From positions 1,860,001-1,924,000 of the forward strand of contig NZ_CP108067.1 in assembly GCF_036178145.1 (NCBI RefSeq): a stretch of 64,000 bases of DNA, given 5' to 3'. Position 1 is the first letter of the stretch, and each line of letters starts with the position of its first letter. The notes beneath the pieces were generated by a model, which saw nothing but the letters and a program-made list of their open reading frames with translations, ran no database searches and was not told where the DNA came from. Below are positions 26,231-34,760 of the stretch, piece by piece. Origin of the DNA: Streptomyces sp. NBC_00273 (lineage in GTDB: Bacteria > Actinomycetota > Actinomycetes > Streptomycetales > Streptomycetaceae). The translations under genes and the position numbers were made by a program.

Positions 26231-27093
26231 GAGACTTCCCCCGCCTGCCGTACCGCGCGGTGCGCGGCGGCCAGGTCCCCTTCGAAGAGGTCGCCCAGGA
26301 CGTGCACCCAGCGTTCCAGACCGAAGGCGACGCAGCCGGTGAAGGCCGGACGGCCCGCGTGGCCGATGGCGCGACGCTCGCCGAAGAAGTTGCGGTGGTT
26401 GTTGGTGGACGCAACGGCGGTGCCGTCGGTGTGCAGGTACTCCTCCTTGACCGGGGCGAGCAGTTGCATGACGGAGCGGGCGCCGTCCTTTTCGAAGAAC
26501 GGGTCGGTGGCGGGCGCCCGGTCCAGGGTGAGCCCGAGGGCCGCGCCGAAGGCGAGGATCCGCTCCTGGTGCCGGTCGAGGTGGGTCCGTACGGCTTCGG
26601 CGGAGCCGACGCACACGATCTCCCGCATGGTGAACCCCCAGAGCCTGCGCAGCCCGTCGTGGTGGTCCTCGTTGCGGAAGCAGTGCGCGATGGTGGTGAT
26701 CAGTACGGGGGTGTCGGCACTGGTGCCGGTGAGGTGCAGGAAGCAGCCGTAGCAGGCCGCGGAGGGCAGCAGGTGGGTGGCGTCGGCCAGCTCGGCCGCC
26801 GGCAGTGCGGTGGCCCCGGGCGGAGCTGCGGCGAGGGCGGCCAGCCGGTCGGGGCGGATCCGGGTGACCGGGCTGCCCAGGTGCGGGAAGTTGCGGAAGT
26901 AGTCCAGGGTGCGCAGGTCTTCGGCCCGCAGCAGCGGCGGGTAGCTCTGCTGCCGGGCTCCGGCCTCGGTGCCCCAGCGGGTGAACACCGCGTCGAGTGC
27001 GTCCCTCAGCAGAACGGCGGGTTCGTCGAGGGTGGCGAGTCCGTCCCGGACCGACCAGGTGGTCCCGGTGGCCGTGGGGTCAGTGACGGGCAT
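26227..27093 (-). CDS. amino acid:[carrier protein] ligase (class II aaRS-like)
   Basis: 288 residues, far shorter than a seryl-tRNA synthetase and lacking its tRNA-binding coiled coil. Class II motif 2 (CFRNE, 138-142) and motif 3 (GLERW, 259-262) are present. Cys114, Glu158 (in FTMRE) and Cys254 (in GCVAFGLERW) sit where the catalytic zinc ligands of known aa:CP ligases lie. These enzymes activate a small amino acid with ATP and load it on the phosphopantetheine arm of a partner carrier protein. The partner is probably the protein at 24984. The gene overlaps the AurF-like gene by 14 bases. Confidence 0.9.
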   Translation of the reverse strand: MPVTDPTATGTTWSVRDGLATLDEPAVLLRDALDAVFTRWGTEAGARQQSYPPLLRAEDLRTLDYFRNFPHLGSPVTRIRPDRLAALAAAPPGATALPAAELADATHLLPSAACYGCFLHLTGTSADTPVLITTIAHCFRNEDHHDGLRRLWGFTMREIVCVGSAEAVRTHLDRHQERILAFGAALGLTLDRAPATDPFFEKDGARSVMQLLAPVKEEYLHTDGTAVASTNNHRNFFGERRAIGHAGRPAFTGCVAFGLERWVHVLGDLFEGDLAAAHRAVRQAGEVS

Positions 27094-27994
27094 CGAACAC
27101 CCCGATCCGGTGGAGGAAGTCGGTGGTCTTGTGCAGGACCTTGGCGTGGGCGGCCTGCCGGGCGGGGTGGGCGAGCAGCCGCCGGCGCAGCGCGAAGCCG
27201 TTCGCGAGGCCCGCGTCCCGGTAGACGGCCGGGTTGTAGAAGGACTCCATGCTGGTGGTGATGTAGCGGCCGAGGTAGTTGCGCAGTTCGAGCCGGGCCG
27301 CCTCGTCCAGGCCGCTGTCGAGGAGCCGCTCCCACAGCAGTTGCACCAGGCGGCGGCCGAAGGCGATGTGCCGGGACTCGTCCTGGTGGTGCAGCCGGTT
27401 GATGTGCCGGATGGTCGCGTGGAGTCTGCGGTCGGCGGCCAGCTGGACGTTGTAGTGGTCGACGATCTGCTCGAAGATCAGGATCCGGGCGAAGACGAGG
27501 AAGTTCTCGATGTCCGGGTCGCGCGGGGCCTCGGGCAGTTTGACCGACTTGTCGGGGTAGATCTTGTCGGCGTACTTGAGGCAGAAGGTGGCGAAGAACC
27601 ACATGTGGTCGTTCTCCTCGCCGATGAAGTGATGGAAGAACTCGGAGGGGAGCTCGAAGCCGGGGGTGTGGACGCGCCGGGTGACCTCGATGAGCAGCTC
27701 GCGGATGCCGTGCACGTTGAGGCTGTAGAAGTTGATGCTCTCCCACCGACTCAGGGCCTGGAGCTGGCCGGGGCTGAGTTCGTCCATCAGCTCGGTTCCG
27801 TGGACGGAGAGCAGCTCGGGGGACATCCAGAGCCCGTCGGTGGGGATCGCGGGCGGCCAGTCGAAGGTGGTGAACGGGTTGTAGTAGTCCGCGGTGGCCT
27901 TGTCGGAGAGCCGGTCGAGCAGGACCCTGAACTCGGTGTCGTCGGCGGTGGCGGTGGCGGCCGTTCCGGCGGGCGGGGTGTTCCGGGGGTGCAT
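27080..27994 (-). CDS. AurF-like di-iron N-oxygenase
   Basis: 304 residues from the ATG at 27994 with AAGGAG 8 bases upstream. All seven di-iron ligands of the AurF/CmlI family can be placed: Glu85 (RWESIN), Glu127-x-x-His130 (GEENDH), Glu175 (LIFEQIV) and His202-x3-Glu206-x2-His209 (HHQDESRH). AurF and CmlI oxidise aryl amines to nitro groups, and relatives make N-hydroxy or azoxy products. It begins 5 bases after the phosphatase stop. A substrate tethered to the carrier protein is suggested by the neighbours. Confidence 0.88.
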   Translation of the reverse strand: MHPRNTPPAGTAATATADDTEFRVLLDRLSDKATADYYNPFTTFDWPPAIPTDGLWMSPELLSVHGTELMDELSPGQLQALSRWESINFYSLNVHGIRELLIEVTRRVHTPGFELPSEFFHHFIGEENDHMWFFATFCLKYADKIYPDKSVKLPEAPRDPDIENFLVFARILIFEQIVDHYNVQLAADRRLHATIRHINRLHHQDESRHIAFGRRLVQLLWERLLDSGLDEAARLELRNYLGRYITTSMESFYNPAVYRDAGLANGFALRRRLLAHPARQAAHAKVLHKTTDFLHRIGVFDARH

Positions 27995-27999
27995 GGGCG

Positions 28000-28956
28000 T
28001 CACTCCTTCCATCGGACGGCCGACAGCAGGGCCCGGTGGAGTTCGGGGGTGGATGCGGCCACGCAGGACCGCTGGTTGTCGATGCTCAGGTCGGTCAGCA
28101 CGGTGTCGCCGAGCGGCTCTCCGTAGCCGTCGGTGATGACCGCGCCGGCCCGCTCGGCGAGGAAGACGGCTGCCGCGATGTCGTACGGGAACAGGTGCAG
28201 GACCCGGCCGTTGCCGACGCGTTCGAACTCGGGCAGCAGCGCCGGGTCGTCGCGCAGCAACCGGTTGCCGATGTCCACGTACGCGTCGAGCTGGCCCGTG
28301 AGCAGCCGGGAGATGGACCAGGTGGCGCTGTTGAAGACGAAGACCCCGCCGGTGTTGGCCGAGCGGTCGATGAGGTGGCCGTAGGCCCCGGCCATCAGAC
28401 GGGCCGGGTGGCCGTTGAACTCCAGCGACCAGAACATCCGCGCGGGGTCGGTGGTGCGGGTCAGCGCCGGGACGGGGTGGTCGTAGCCGTGCGCCGTGAT
28501 GCCGGGCGTCGCCAGGTCCCCGTAGAGGTAGGCGCCCGTACGCAGTTCCATCAGCAGCGCGTGCTCGACGTCGGCGATGCGCGGGCGCTGCGCCATACGG
28601 GCGACGGCGACCGAGACGGTGGCCGACTCCAGGCCGGCGACGGCGGGGCGGGTGCCGTCGATGGGGTCGACGACCAGCAGGTGGGCCGGGTCCGTGCCGT
28701 GGTGTTGCAGGCCGCGGTCCTCGGAGTAGACGGCGACGGGCAGGTCGTGACCGACGACGTACTTCCAGACGGCGGCCTCCGCGACCTCGTCGAGGCCGAA
28801 CTGGGCGTCCCCGCCCGGCGAGTGGCCCCGGACCAGGCGACTGCCGGCCCGGTGTCGGGCGCCCAGCACGGCCCCGCGGACGGCACCGGCGAGGCCGGTC
28901 ACGTACTGCCGCAGCGCCGCGGCCCCCGGCGGGCTGCCGTGCGCGGTGCCCGTCAT
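28000..28956 (-). CDS. inositol monophosphatase-like enzyme
   Basis: 318 residues, start overlapping the aminotransferase stop as ATGA. The metal-binding residues of the family are visible: Glu79 in VYSEDRG, and Asp97/Asp100 with Thr102 in VVDPIDGTRP. A late WSISRL-LTGQLDAYVDIG segment and PYDIAAAVFLAERAGAVITD match the C-terminal WD-type metal site region, although the usual WD pair reads PYD here. Family substrates are inositol, glycerol or sugar phosphates and PAP. In this cluster it may dephosphorylate a sugar or cyclitol phosphate. Confidence 0.88.
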   Translation of the reverse strand: MTGTAHGSPPGAAALRQYVTGLAGAVRGAVLGARHRAGSRLVRGHSPGGDAQFGLDEVAEAAVWKYVVGHDLPVAVYSEDRGLQHHGTDPAHLLVVDPIDGTRPAVAGLESATVSVAVARMAQRPRIADVEHALLMELRTGAYLYGDLATPGITAHGYDHPVPALTRTTDPARMFWSLEFNGHPARLMAGAYGHLIDRSANTGGVFVFNSATWSISRLLTGQLDAYVDIGNRLLRDDPALLPEFERVGNGRVLHLFPYDIAAAVFLAERAGAVITDGYGEPLGDTVLTDLSIDNQRSCVAASTPELHRALLSAVRWKE

Positions 28957-30311
28957 GCGGCTGCCTCGGCGGCGAAGAGGGCTTCGAGCCGGTCGCAGAG
29001 CAGATCGGCCTCGGCGCGGGTGAGGATCAGCGGCGGGCGGATCTTGATCACGTTCCCCCGTCCGTAGCGTGAGGTGCGCAGGATCAGGCCGTGGTCCATG
29101 CCGCGCCGGGCCAGGGTCTGGGCGCGTTCGCTGTGCGGGCGGCCCGCGTCGTCGCCGATCTCGATCCCGATCATCAGGCCGAGACCTCGCACGTCCACGA
29201 CGGCGGGGTGCGAGGCGGCCAGTGCGCGCAGCCGTTCCATGATGTGGGCGCCGACCTCCCGGACGTTCTCCAGGAAGCCGGGGCGGCCTATCACCTCGAG
29301 GGTGGTGGCCGCGGCGGCAGCGGCGAGTACGTTGCCGCCGTAGGTGAAGGAGTGGTGGTCGGCGCTCAGCCCGGACATCCGCTCGTCGGCGACGATGGCC
29401 GCGATCTGGGCGCCGGAGCCGCCGAGGCCCTTCGCGGTGGTCAGGATGTCGGGCCGGACCCCGTAGTGCTCTGCGGCGAACATCCGGCCGACCCGGCCTA
29501 TGCCGGTCTGGATCTCGTCGAAGACGAGGGCGATGCCCCGTTCGTCGCACAACGCGCGCAGCGCGGGCAGGTAGCCGTCGGGGGGCACGATGTTGCCGCC
29601 GCTGCCCGAGACCGGTTCGACGACCACGCAGGCGACGCTGCCGGAACTGGCGTGGTCGAGGAAGTCGTTGATGCGCTCGACGCAGAGCATGCCGCAGCTG
29701 TCGGGTCCCGCCTGGCGGTAGAAGCAACGCAGGCAGTAGGGGTCGGGGACCTGGAGCACGCCGGGCATCAGGTGCGGGAACGGGGCCTTGCGGAAGGACT
29801 CGCCCGACATGGTCGTCGTCATCATGGTCTGCCCGTGGTGGCTGCGGAACAAGGTGACGACGTCGCGGCGGCCGGTGGCGAGTTGCGCCATCTTGACCGC
29901 GCCCTCGTTGGCGGTGGAGCCGCCCGACACCTTGAGGTGCACCTTGGTCAGGTTCGGCGGGGTGACTTCGACCAGCCGCCGGACCAGTTCGTTGACGGGG
30001 GCGGTCTGGAAGGTCGAGGTGGTGTGCACGAGCCGTTCGGCCTGGTCGCGCATGGCCTTGACCACTTCGGGGTGCCCGTAGCCGAGGCTCAGGTTGAAGG
30101 TGCCGGACGCGCAGTCCAGGTACTCGTTGCCGTCGGTGTCGTACAGGTGGACGCCTTCGCCGTGGTCCATCTCGTACGCGCTGACCGGGTAGTACAGGTG
30201 GTTCTGCGCGTAGCTCAGGGCATCGCCGCGGACGTCGCTCCGGGCACCGATGCGCGCGTCACTCCGGGCATCGCTCTGCGTATCGCGTTGGGCGCGCATG
30301 AGATCGGCCAT
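28953..30311 (-). CDS. class III PLP aminotransferase with an unusual Asp/Arg/Ser-rich N-terminus
   Basis: 452 residues from the ATG at 30311 (AGGAG 6 bases upstream). PLP-site motifs: GGSTANEGAVKMA, FDEIQTG (Asp265 binds the pyridine N) and catalytic Lys294 in TTAKGLGG. A four-cysteine cluster (CLRC at 193-196, CGMLC at 206-210) sits before the large-domain core and might bind metal. Residues 7-30 are a low-complexity run RAQRDTQSDARSDARIGARS made by an imperfect DNA repeat. It heads the tight operon 30311-24398. Probably transfers an amino group to a keto sugar, cyclitol or keto acid. Confidence 0.9.
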   Translation of the reverse strand: MADLMRAQRDTQSDARSDARIGARSDVRGDALSYAQNHLYYPVSAYEMDHGEGVHLYDTDGNEYLDCASGTFNLSLGYGHPEVVKAMRDQAERLVHTTSTFQTAPVNELVRRLVEVTPPNLTKVHLKVSGGSTANEGAVKMAQLATGRRDVVTLFRSHHGQTMMTTTMSGESFRKAPFPHLMPGVLQVPDPYCLRCFYRQAGPDSCGMLCVERINDFLDHASSGSVACVVVEPVSGSGGNIVPPDGYLPALRALCDERGIALVFDEIQTGIGRVGRMFAAEHYGVRPDILTTAKGLGGSGAQIAAIVADERMSGLSADHHSFTYGGNVLAAAAAATTLEVIGRPGFLENVREVGAHIMERLRALAASHPAVVDVRGLGLMIGIEIGDDAGRPHSERAQTLARRGMDHGLILRTSRYGRGNVIKIRPPLILTRAEADLLCDRLEALFAAEAAA

Positions 30312-30354
30312 GTGTCTCCTGTCGACTTCCGTCCCGCGGACACGACGGACGGCG

Positions 30355-30366
30355 GATATCGATATC
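30355..30366. promoter_or_regulatory. GATATCGATATC palindrome upstream of the aminotransferase operon
   Basis: A perfect 12-bp palindrome in the 103-bp gap between the dioxygenase-like gene and the operon head, 44 bases before the aminotransferase start. Its AT content stands out from the surroundings. A role as an operator or promoter element is inferred. Confidence 0.35.
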
Positions 30367-30414
30367 TCCGGGCATCGGACTAGAAGGTTCCCTACGGGAT
30401 TCGATGGCCGGATT

Positions 30415-30942
30415 TCACACGTCCAGAACGAAGGTGAAAGAGGCATCCCAACCCTCAGGCGTTTCCCGCACGTCCATCAGGCATTCTGGCCGGAAATACT
30501 TGTCAAGGTGGTTCCGGCGTTCCCCGGGGAAATACAGCATCGTGGTCAGTACGGCTCCGCCGGGCGGCTGCACCTTCACGTGCACGTGCCGCGTCCGCCC
30601 CGGGTACACGGCGGGCAGCACCGTCTCCAGCCGCCACCGCCCCTCGACGTCGGCGAACTGGTGGCCGCGCAGCCGAAAGCCGTCGTCGTCGTAGACTCCG
30701 GTGTCCCCGACCTGCCAGAAGTCGAGCAGGGTGCCGCCGATCGGCTTGCCCTCGGGGGTGCGCACGGCGCCGTGCAGCAGCATCGGAACGCCTCCCGCCA
30801 CATCACCCCGGAAGCTGGTCCTGCAGGGGGTGTCGGGCTTGTAGTACGGCCCTTCGCGCAGGGCGGGCGTGGGTGGCGTGCCGTTGCAGCGAACGGTCGG
30901 CGTGAGCACCTTCAGGACGTTTTCCGGGCTTCCGCTCTCCAC
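30415..30942 (-). CDS. intradiol ring-cleavage dioxygenase-like protein
   Basis: 175 residues from a GTG with GGGAG upstream. The fold signature of intradiol dioxygenases is present: EGPYYKPDTPCRTSF, then EGKPIGGTLLDFWQVGDTGV and YDDDGFRLRG, then LPAVYPGRTRHVHVKV. The two Tyr and two His that bind Fe(III) can be assigned (Tyr in EGPYY, Tyr in AVYPG, His-x-His in RHVHV). It is shorter than catechol dioxygenases and lacks their dimerisation helix domain, like small secreted or biosynthetic relatives, but no signal peptide is seen. It could open an aromatic unit or act as a cyclase-like protein. Confidence 0.8.
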   Translation of the reverse strand: MESGSPENVLKVLTPTVRCNGTPPTPALREGPYYKPDTPCRTSFRGDVAGGVPMLLHGAVRTPEGKPIGGTLLDFWQVGDTGVYDDDGFRLRGHQFADVEGRWRLETVLPAVYPGRTRHVHVKVQPPGGAVLTTMLYFPGERRNHLDKYFRPECLMDVRETPEGWDASFTFVLDV

Positions 30943-31172
30943 GGTGGAATTCTCCCTTGGTCAAGGATCTTCGCTTCCGTTCAGGCAGACTAACCGGCAT
31001 TCCCGATGTTGAGAAGAAGGCCCCGTGTCACCTCTTCGCCATTCATTGGACGCATATTCACAGGGCTTCCGTCATTCGCACGAACAGCAGCCGCGTCTCC
31101 TGGGAAAGGAGCGGCGCACGGGCCGGATGGGACAGGGGGACACTCGGTGGGCCGCGCTCGTCCCGTCCGCGC
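30943..31172. promoter_or_regulatory. 230-bp AT-richer gap upstream of the dioxygenase-like gene
   Basis: No gene is seen. The segment at about 30960-31090 is visibly less GC-rich than its neighbours and probably contains the promoter for the leftward genes from 30942 on. Confidence 0.4.
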
Positions 31173-32174
31173 TCAGTGCCGGTCGGCGGCGGATCGGCAC
31201 AGCACGGCGCGGGCGCGGGCGAAGTAGGCCGGGTCGGGTGGTGCGGTGAGGATGTCGGCGAGCGCGAAGAGGTCAAGTGTCCGGCTGAGCCGCTGCCAGT
31301 CCACTGGCAGCCGGCCGTTCCCGTCCCGGAAGCCCTCGACGAAGCCCGCGGTGAAGGCCGGCGGGTACTCGTGGGCGAAGCGCAACATGTTCCCGACGTC
31401 GAAGAGCGGGGAGCCGCTGAAGGCGAGCTCCCAGTCGAGCACGGCGGCCACCGTCCACTGCCCGCTGCACCGTTGGACCAGGACGTTCTTCGGGTTGAAG
31501 TCGCAGTGCACCAGGCTGCGTTCACCGGCCACGGCGGCGAGCGCCCGGGGCCCCCGGCGGGCCAGGGCACGCAGTGCGGCCGCATCCGTCCCGCTCAGCG
31601 GCCCGTCCGCAGCCGAGGTCGCCAGACAGCGGTCGACGAAACCGGGCAGGTCGCCCAGAGGGGCCGCACCGCCCGGGACCGGGACCAACGAAGAGTCTCC
31701 GAAGGCGCCCGGGCGGGGCAGCCTGACCCGGCCGATCCGCGCCAGCACGGCGCCGACGGCCCGGCCCAGGGCCCGAGCTTCGCCGCTCACCGGGCCGTCC
31801 GCGAGCACATGACTGAGCGGGATCCCGTCCACGAACCGGTAGAGCAGGGTGGGGCGACCGGTGGCCCGGCCGTGCGGATCGGCGGCGACCACCGTGGTCA
31901 CCGGGACGGTACTGGCCGCCGCCCGGCCGAGGACGGCGACCTCCACCGCACAGGTGTTGCGCGGGACCCGACTGCCGCTGGGCCGGTAGCGGCGCAGCAC
32001 GTAGCGCTCCGCTCCCGGTGCGTCGGCGTGCTGGGCCGTGAGCAGGGCCATGTCGTTGGTGAACCCGCCGGGCAGCGAGTGCACCCCGTGCAGCCGGGCG
32101 CCGGGCAGGGCGTGCCGGGTCAGCCAGGCGCGGGTGGCGGGGTCGAGGAGGCCCACCGGATCGGGGCGCGTCAC
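31173..32174 (-). CDS. aminoglycoside phosphotransferase (APH)-fold kinase
   Basis: 333 residues from a GTG. Kinase landmarks: GGFTNDMALL near the N-terminus, YVLRRYRP (Lys-equivalent region), catalytic SLVHCDFNPKNVLVQ (His-x-Asp-x4-Asn) and metal-binding VLDWELAFSGSP. APH-fold kinases phosphorylate aminoglycosides, choline, homoserine, sugars and other small molecules. It lies between a sugar kinase and the N-oxygenase genes, all on the same strand, so it may serve in biosynthesis or self-resistance. Drug resistance cannot be concluded from sequence alone. Confidence 0.88.
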   Translation of the reverse strand: MTRPDPVGLLDPATRAWLTRHALPGARLHGVHSLPGGFTNDMALLTAQHADAPGAERYVLRRYRPSGSRVPRNTCAVEVAVLGRAAASTVPVTTVVAADPHGRATGRPTLLYRFVDGIPLSHVLADGPVSGEARALGRAVGAVLARIGRVRLPRPGAFGDSSLVPVPGGAAPLGDLPGFVDRCLATSAADGPLSGTDAAALRALARRGPRALAAVAGERSLVHCDFNPKNVLVQRCSGQWTVAAVLDWELAFSGSPLFDVGNMLRFAHEYPPAFTAGFVEGFRDGNGRLPVDWQRLSRTLDLFALADILTAPPDPAYFARARAVLCRSAADRH

Positions 32175-32241
32175 ATCGGCCAGCCTGCCCGACCCGGGGC
32201 CGTCCTCATGCCTCCGTTCCCCCCGATGGCCCAGGCCCGGA

Positions 32242-33156
32242 TCACGGCCGCAGCCGCGCGGCAGCGGCCGCCCCGGCCGCCAGGACCAGTCCGCCCGCCG
32301 GTCCGGCGAGGCGGCCGAGCCGGGCCGGGACCACGAACTCCTCGGCCGCGTGCTCGGGCAGCCCGGGGTATCCCGCCAGTGCTGCGGCCAGTTCGGCGCG
32401 GAGCAGCGGGAACAGCCCGGCGAGTTCCGCGACGCCGCCTCCGATCACGATCCGCTGGGGCGCCGTCGTGTAGACGATGTTGCGCAGGCCTGCGGCCAGG
32501 TAGGCCACCTCCAGCCGCAGCGCCTTGCGCAGTGCGTCGCCGGTCAGTTCTTCGGCCGGCGTTCCCCAGCGGGCGCCCATCGCCTCGCCGCCCGCCAACC
32601 CCTCCCAGCAGTCGCCGTGGAAGGGACAGGAGCCGGGAAAGGCGTCGCCCGCGATCCGGGGCACCGCGAGGTGGCCCATCTCGGTGTGGACCAGGCCGCT
32701 GACCACCTTGCCACCGATCACCGCGCCGCCGCCGATGCCGGTGCCTACGGTGAGGTAGACGTAGGCGTCCAGACCGCGCGCCGCGCCCCAGCGGCCCTCG
32801 CCGAGGGCCGCGCCGTTGACGTCGGTGTCGATGCCCACCGGCACACCGAGGGCGGCGGCGACCGGGCCGGCGACGTCCACCCCGGACCAGCCGGGTTTGG
32901 GGGTGGCGGCGAGGTGGCCGAACTTGGCATGGCCCGGGCGCAGTTCGAGGGGCCCGAAGGAGGCGATGCCGACCGCGTCCAGCGGTCCGGTCGCGGCGGC
33001 CGTCTCCTGGAAGAAGGCGATGGCCCGGGCCAGGGTGGGACCCGGTTCGCCGGTCGGGAACCGGGTCTCGGCCTCGATCCGGTCGGGAGCCGAGCCGACC
33101 AGGCAGACGAACTTGGTCCCGCCGGACTCGATCGACCCGAGGCGCGGCGCGCTCAC
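32242..33156 (-). CDS. ROK-family sugar kinase (fructokinase-like)
   Basis: 304 residues from a GTG that overlaps the upstream stop as GTGA. Motifs: SIESGGTKFVCLVG (phosphate 1), GIDTDVNGAALGEGRWGAAR with the catalytic Asp, GTGIGGGAV, and the zinc-type cluster HTEMGHLAV to CPFHGDCWEGLAGG, which is characteristic of ROK fructokinases. Expected reaction: ATP-dependent phosphorylation of fructose or a related hexose at C6. Together with the dehydrogenase and phosphatase it hints at a sugar- or cyclitol-derived precursor. Confidence 0.9.
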   Translation of the reverse strand: MSAPRLGSIESGGTKFVCLVGSAPDRIEAETRFPTGEPGPTLARAIAFFQETAAATGPLDAVGIASFGPLELRPGHAKFGHLAATPKPGWSGVDVAGPVAAALGVPVGIDTDVNGAALGEGRWGAARGLDAYVYLTVGTGIGGGAVIGGKVVSGLVHTEMGHLAVPRIAGDAFPGSCPFHGDCWEGLAGGEAMGARWGTPAEELTGDALRKALRLEVAYLAAGLRNIVYTTAPQRIVIGGGVAELAGLFPLLRAELAAALAGYPGLPEHAAEEFVVPARLGRLAGPAGGLVLAAGAAAAARLRP

Positions 33157-34280
33157 GCGCCCACCGGCCAGCCGTCGGCGCCGACCGGGCCGGAGTGCGA
33201 GCGGATGACGACCTTGAGCGCGTCGTAGCGCGGTGGCCGTCCGGTGCCGCCGTCCCCGTCGCCCCGGGTGAGATCGCCGAGCGCGGCGAAGGCCTCTGCG
33301 TGACGTTCGAGCGGGAACTCGTGCGTCACCAGCCGCTCCAGGACCGGTACGGTGCCGGCGCCGGACCGTTGTGAGCCGCCCAGCTCGGCGGCCAGGTCCA
33401 CGGCGACGGGGAAGACGTCGGCCCGGTAGTCCCCGGCGCCGATCAGCTGGATGCCTCGATTGGTGAGCTGGAGCGGGCGCAGCGGCACGGTGTAGGTGTC
33501 ATCGAAGCCCATCAACACCACCCGGCCGCCGTCGTCGATCAGCCGTAGCGCCGAGTCGAGACCGGTGCCGGTGGTGTCGAAGACGACGGAGGGACGCTCG
33601 CCGCCCGAGGCCTTCACCACGGCTTCGGCCGGGTCCGTTTCGGCCACGTCCACCACGTGCGTGAACCGTTCGCGGGCTTGCTCCAGCCGGTAGCCGTCCG
33701 GTTCGGCAACGGTGACCCGGCGCGCCTGGCGGGCGGCGACGAGTGCGGTCAGCATCCCGATCGGGCCCGCGCCGAGCACCACCACGGTGTCGTCGAAGGT
33801 CAAGGACGCGGCCTCGACGTTGTTCAGGACGCAGGCGAGCGGCTCGATCAGGATCGCGCTGCGGAAGGCCAGTCCGGCGGGGATCCGTTCGACGAAACGT
33901 TCCGGCAGGGTCACGGCCTCCGCGTACGTGCCGTCCCGGTCGACGCCGACCTCGGTCCCGGCCTTGTGCCGGCAGAAGTTGGTCGCGCCCCGACGGCACG
34001 GGACGCACCAGCCGCAGTACAGCGTGGGGTTGACCACCACCCGGTCCCCCACCGCGACCGAACGCACCTGCGGCCCCACCTCCCGCACCACACCCACCGA
34101 CTCGTGCCCGAGCACCACGCCCGGCCGGGCCGGGAACCGCCCGAGCAGGATCTTGCGGTCCGTTCCGCAGACCCCGGTACCGACGATCTCCACCACGACG
34201 TCATCACCGGTCACGAGTTGGGCGGCGGGCCGGTCCTGCAGTTCGGCGGAGCCTGGACCCAGATACACGAGAGCGCGCAC
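33153..34280 (-). CDS. zinc-dependent alcohol/polyol dehydrogenase (MDR family)
   Basis: 375 residues. The catalytic zinc site (GTGVCGTDRK, LGHESVG) and structural zinc site (CGWCVPCRRGATNFC) are complete, and the Rossmann motif VVVLGAGPIGML is present. Relatives include sorbitol, threonine and glucose dehydrogenases. It is the first gene of a two-gene unit with the ROK kinase (GTGA overlap). NAD(P)-dependent oxidation of a polyol or sugar hydroxyl to a ketone would give a substrate for the class III aminotransferase; this link is inferred. Confidence 0.9.
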   Translation of the reverse strand: MRALVYLGPGSAELQDRPAAQLVTGDDVVVEIVGTGVCGTDRKILLGRFPARPGVVLGHESVGVVREVGPQVRSVAVGDRVVVNPTLYCGWCVPCRRGATNFCRHKAGTEVGVDRDGTYAEAVTLPERFVERIPAGLAFRSAILIEPLACVLNNVEAASLTFDDTVVVLGAGPIGMLTALVAARQARRVTVAEPDGYRLEQARERFTHVVDVAETDPAEAVVKASGGERPSVVFDTTGTGLDSALRLIDDGGRVVLMGFDDTYTVPLRPLQLTNRGIQLIGAGDYRADVFPVAVDLAAELGGSQRSGAGTVPVLERLVTHEFPLERHAEAFAALGDLTRGDGDGGTGRPPRYDALKVVIRSHSGPVGADGWPVGA

Positions 34281-34329
34281 GAGACCTCCCCATCGGTGTT
34301 CGGGAGGGCGACGCTAGCGCAGCCGGACG

Positions 34330-34755
34330 CGGCTGGACACGGCGCCTCTGAGCCACTCCGCGGCCGGCCCGGGCCCGGGCCCCTACGGCTTCCGGGATGG
34401 CCTGCGAGGAGCCAAGGAGCCTTTCCCGACCTGACGGCGGTGCTGGGGTGCTGGCGGGTGTGGGCTGCACGGAACGACCTGCGGTGACGGCGAAGGCCAG
34501 CGGCCGTGCTCCGCCGTCGGCGGCCAGGTGGACCTTGGCGCTCAGTCCGCCGCGTGAGCGGTCCGAGCGCGCGATCGGAGGGCTCGCCGGAGCGGGCCGC
34601 CCCATTCTGCGTACGCCGGCGACGTGCTGGTGGACCGGGACGACCGTAGGGTCCACTGACACGGTCCAGTCGATGTCGATCCTCGCCGATCTCCCGAACG
34701 TGATCCCCGGCCCGCCCGCCTCGTCCAGGCCGTCGGTGAACTCCCGGTAGAACGT
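34330..34755 (-). pseudogene. IS5-family transposase remnant
   Basis: On the minus strand a frame reads RIDIDWTVSVDPTVVPVHQH and continues DRSRGGLSAKVHLAADGGAR then PLAFAVTAG, the first catalytic Asp region and middle of an IS5-type DDE transposase. Both ends are lost and similarity fades below about 34450. Its right edge joins directly to the truncated DUF6571-like gene near 34760, so this insertion or its decay probably destroyed that gene's 5' part. Confidence 0.8.
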
Positions 34756-34760
34756 GCCGT

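Noticed and set aside
26227..27093. seryl-tRNA synthetase
   Set aside because: It is too short, lacks the N-terminal tRNA-binding arm, and sits beside a carrier protein with the zinc ligands of aa:CP ligases.
31173..32174. aminoglycoside resistance gene
   Set aside because: The APH fold is clear, but family members phosphorylate many substrates, and there is no similarity that I can tie to a named resistance enzyme.
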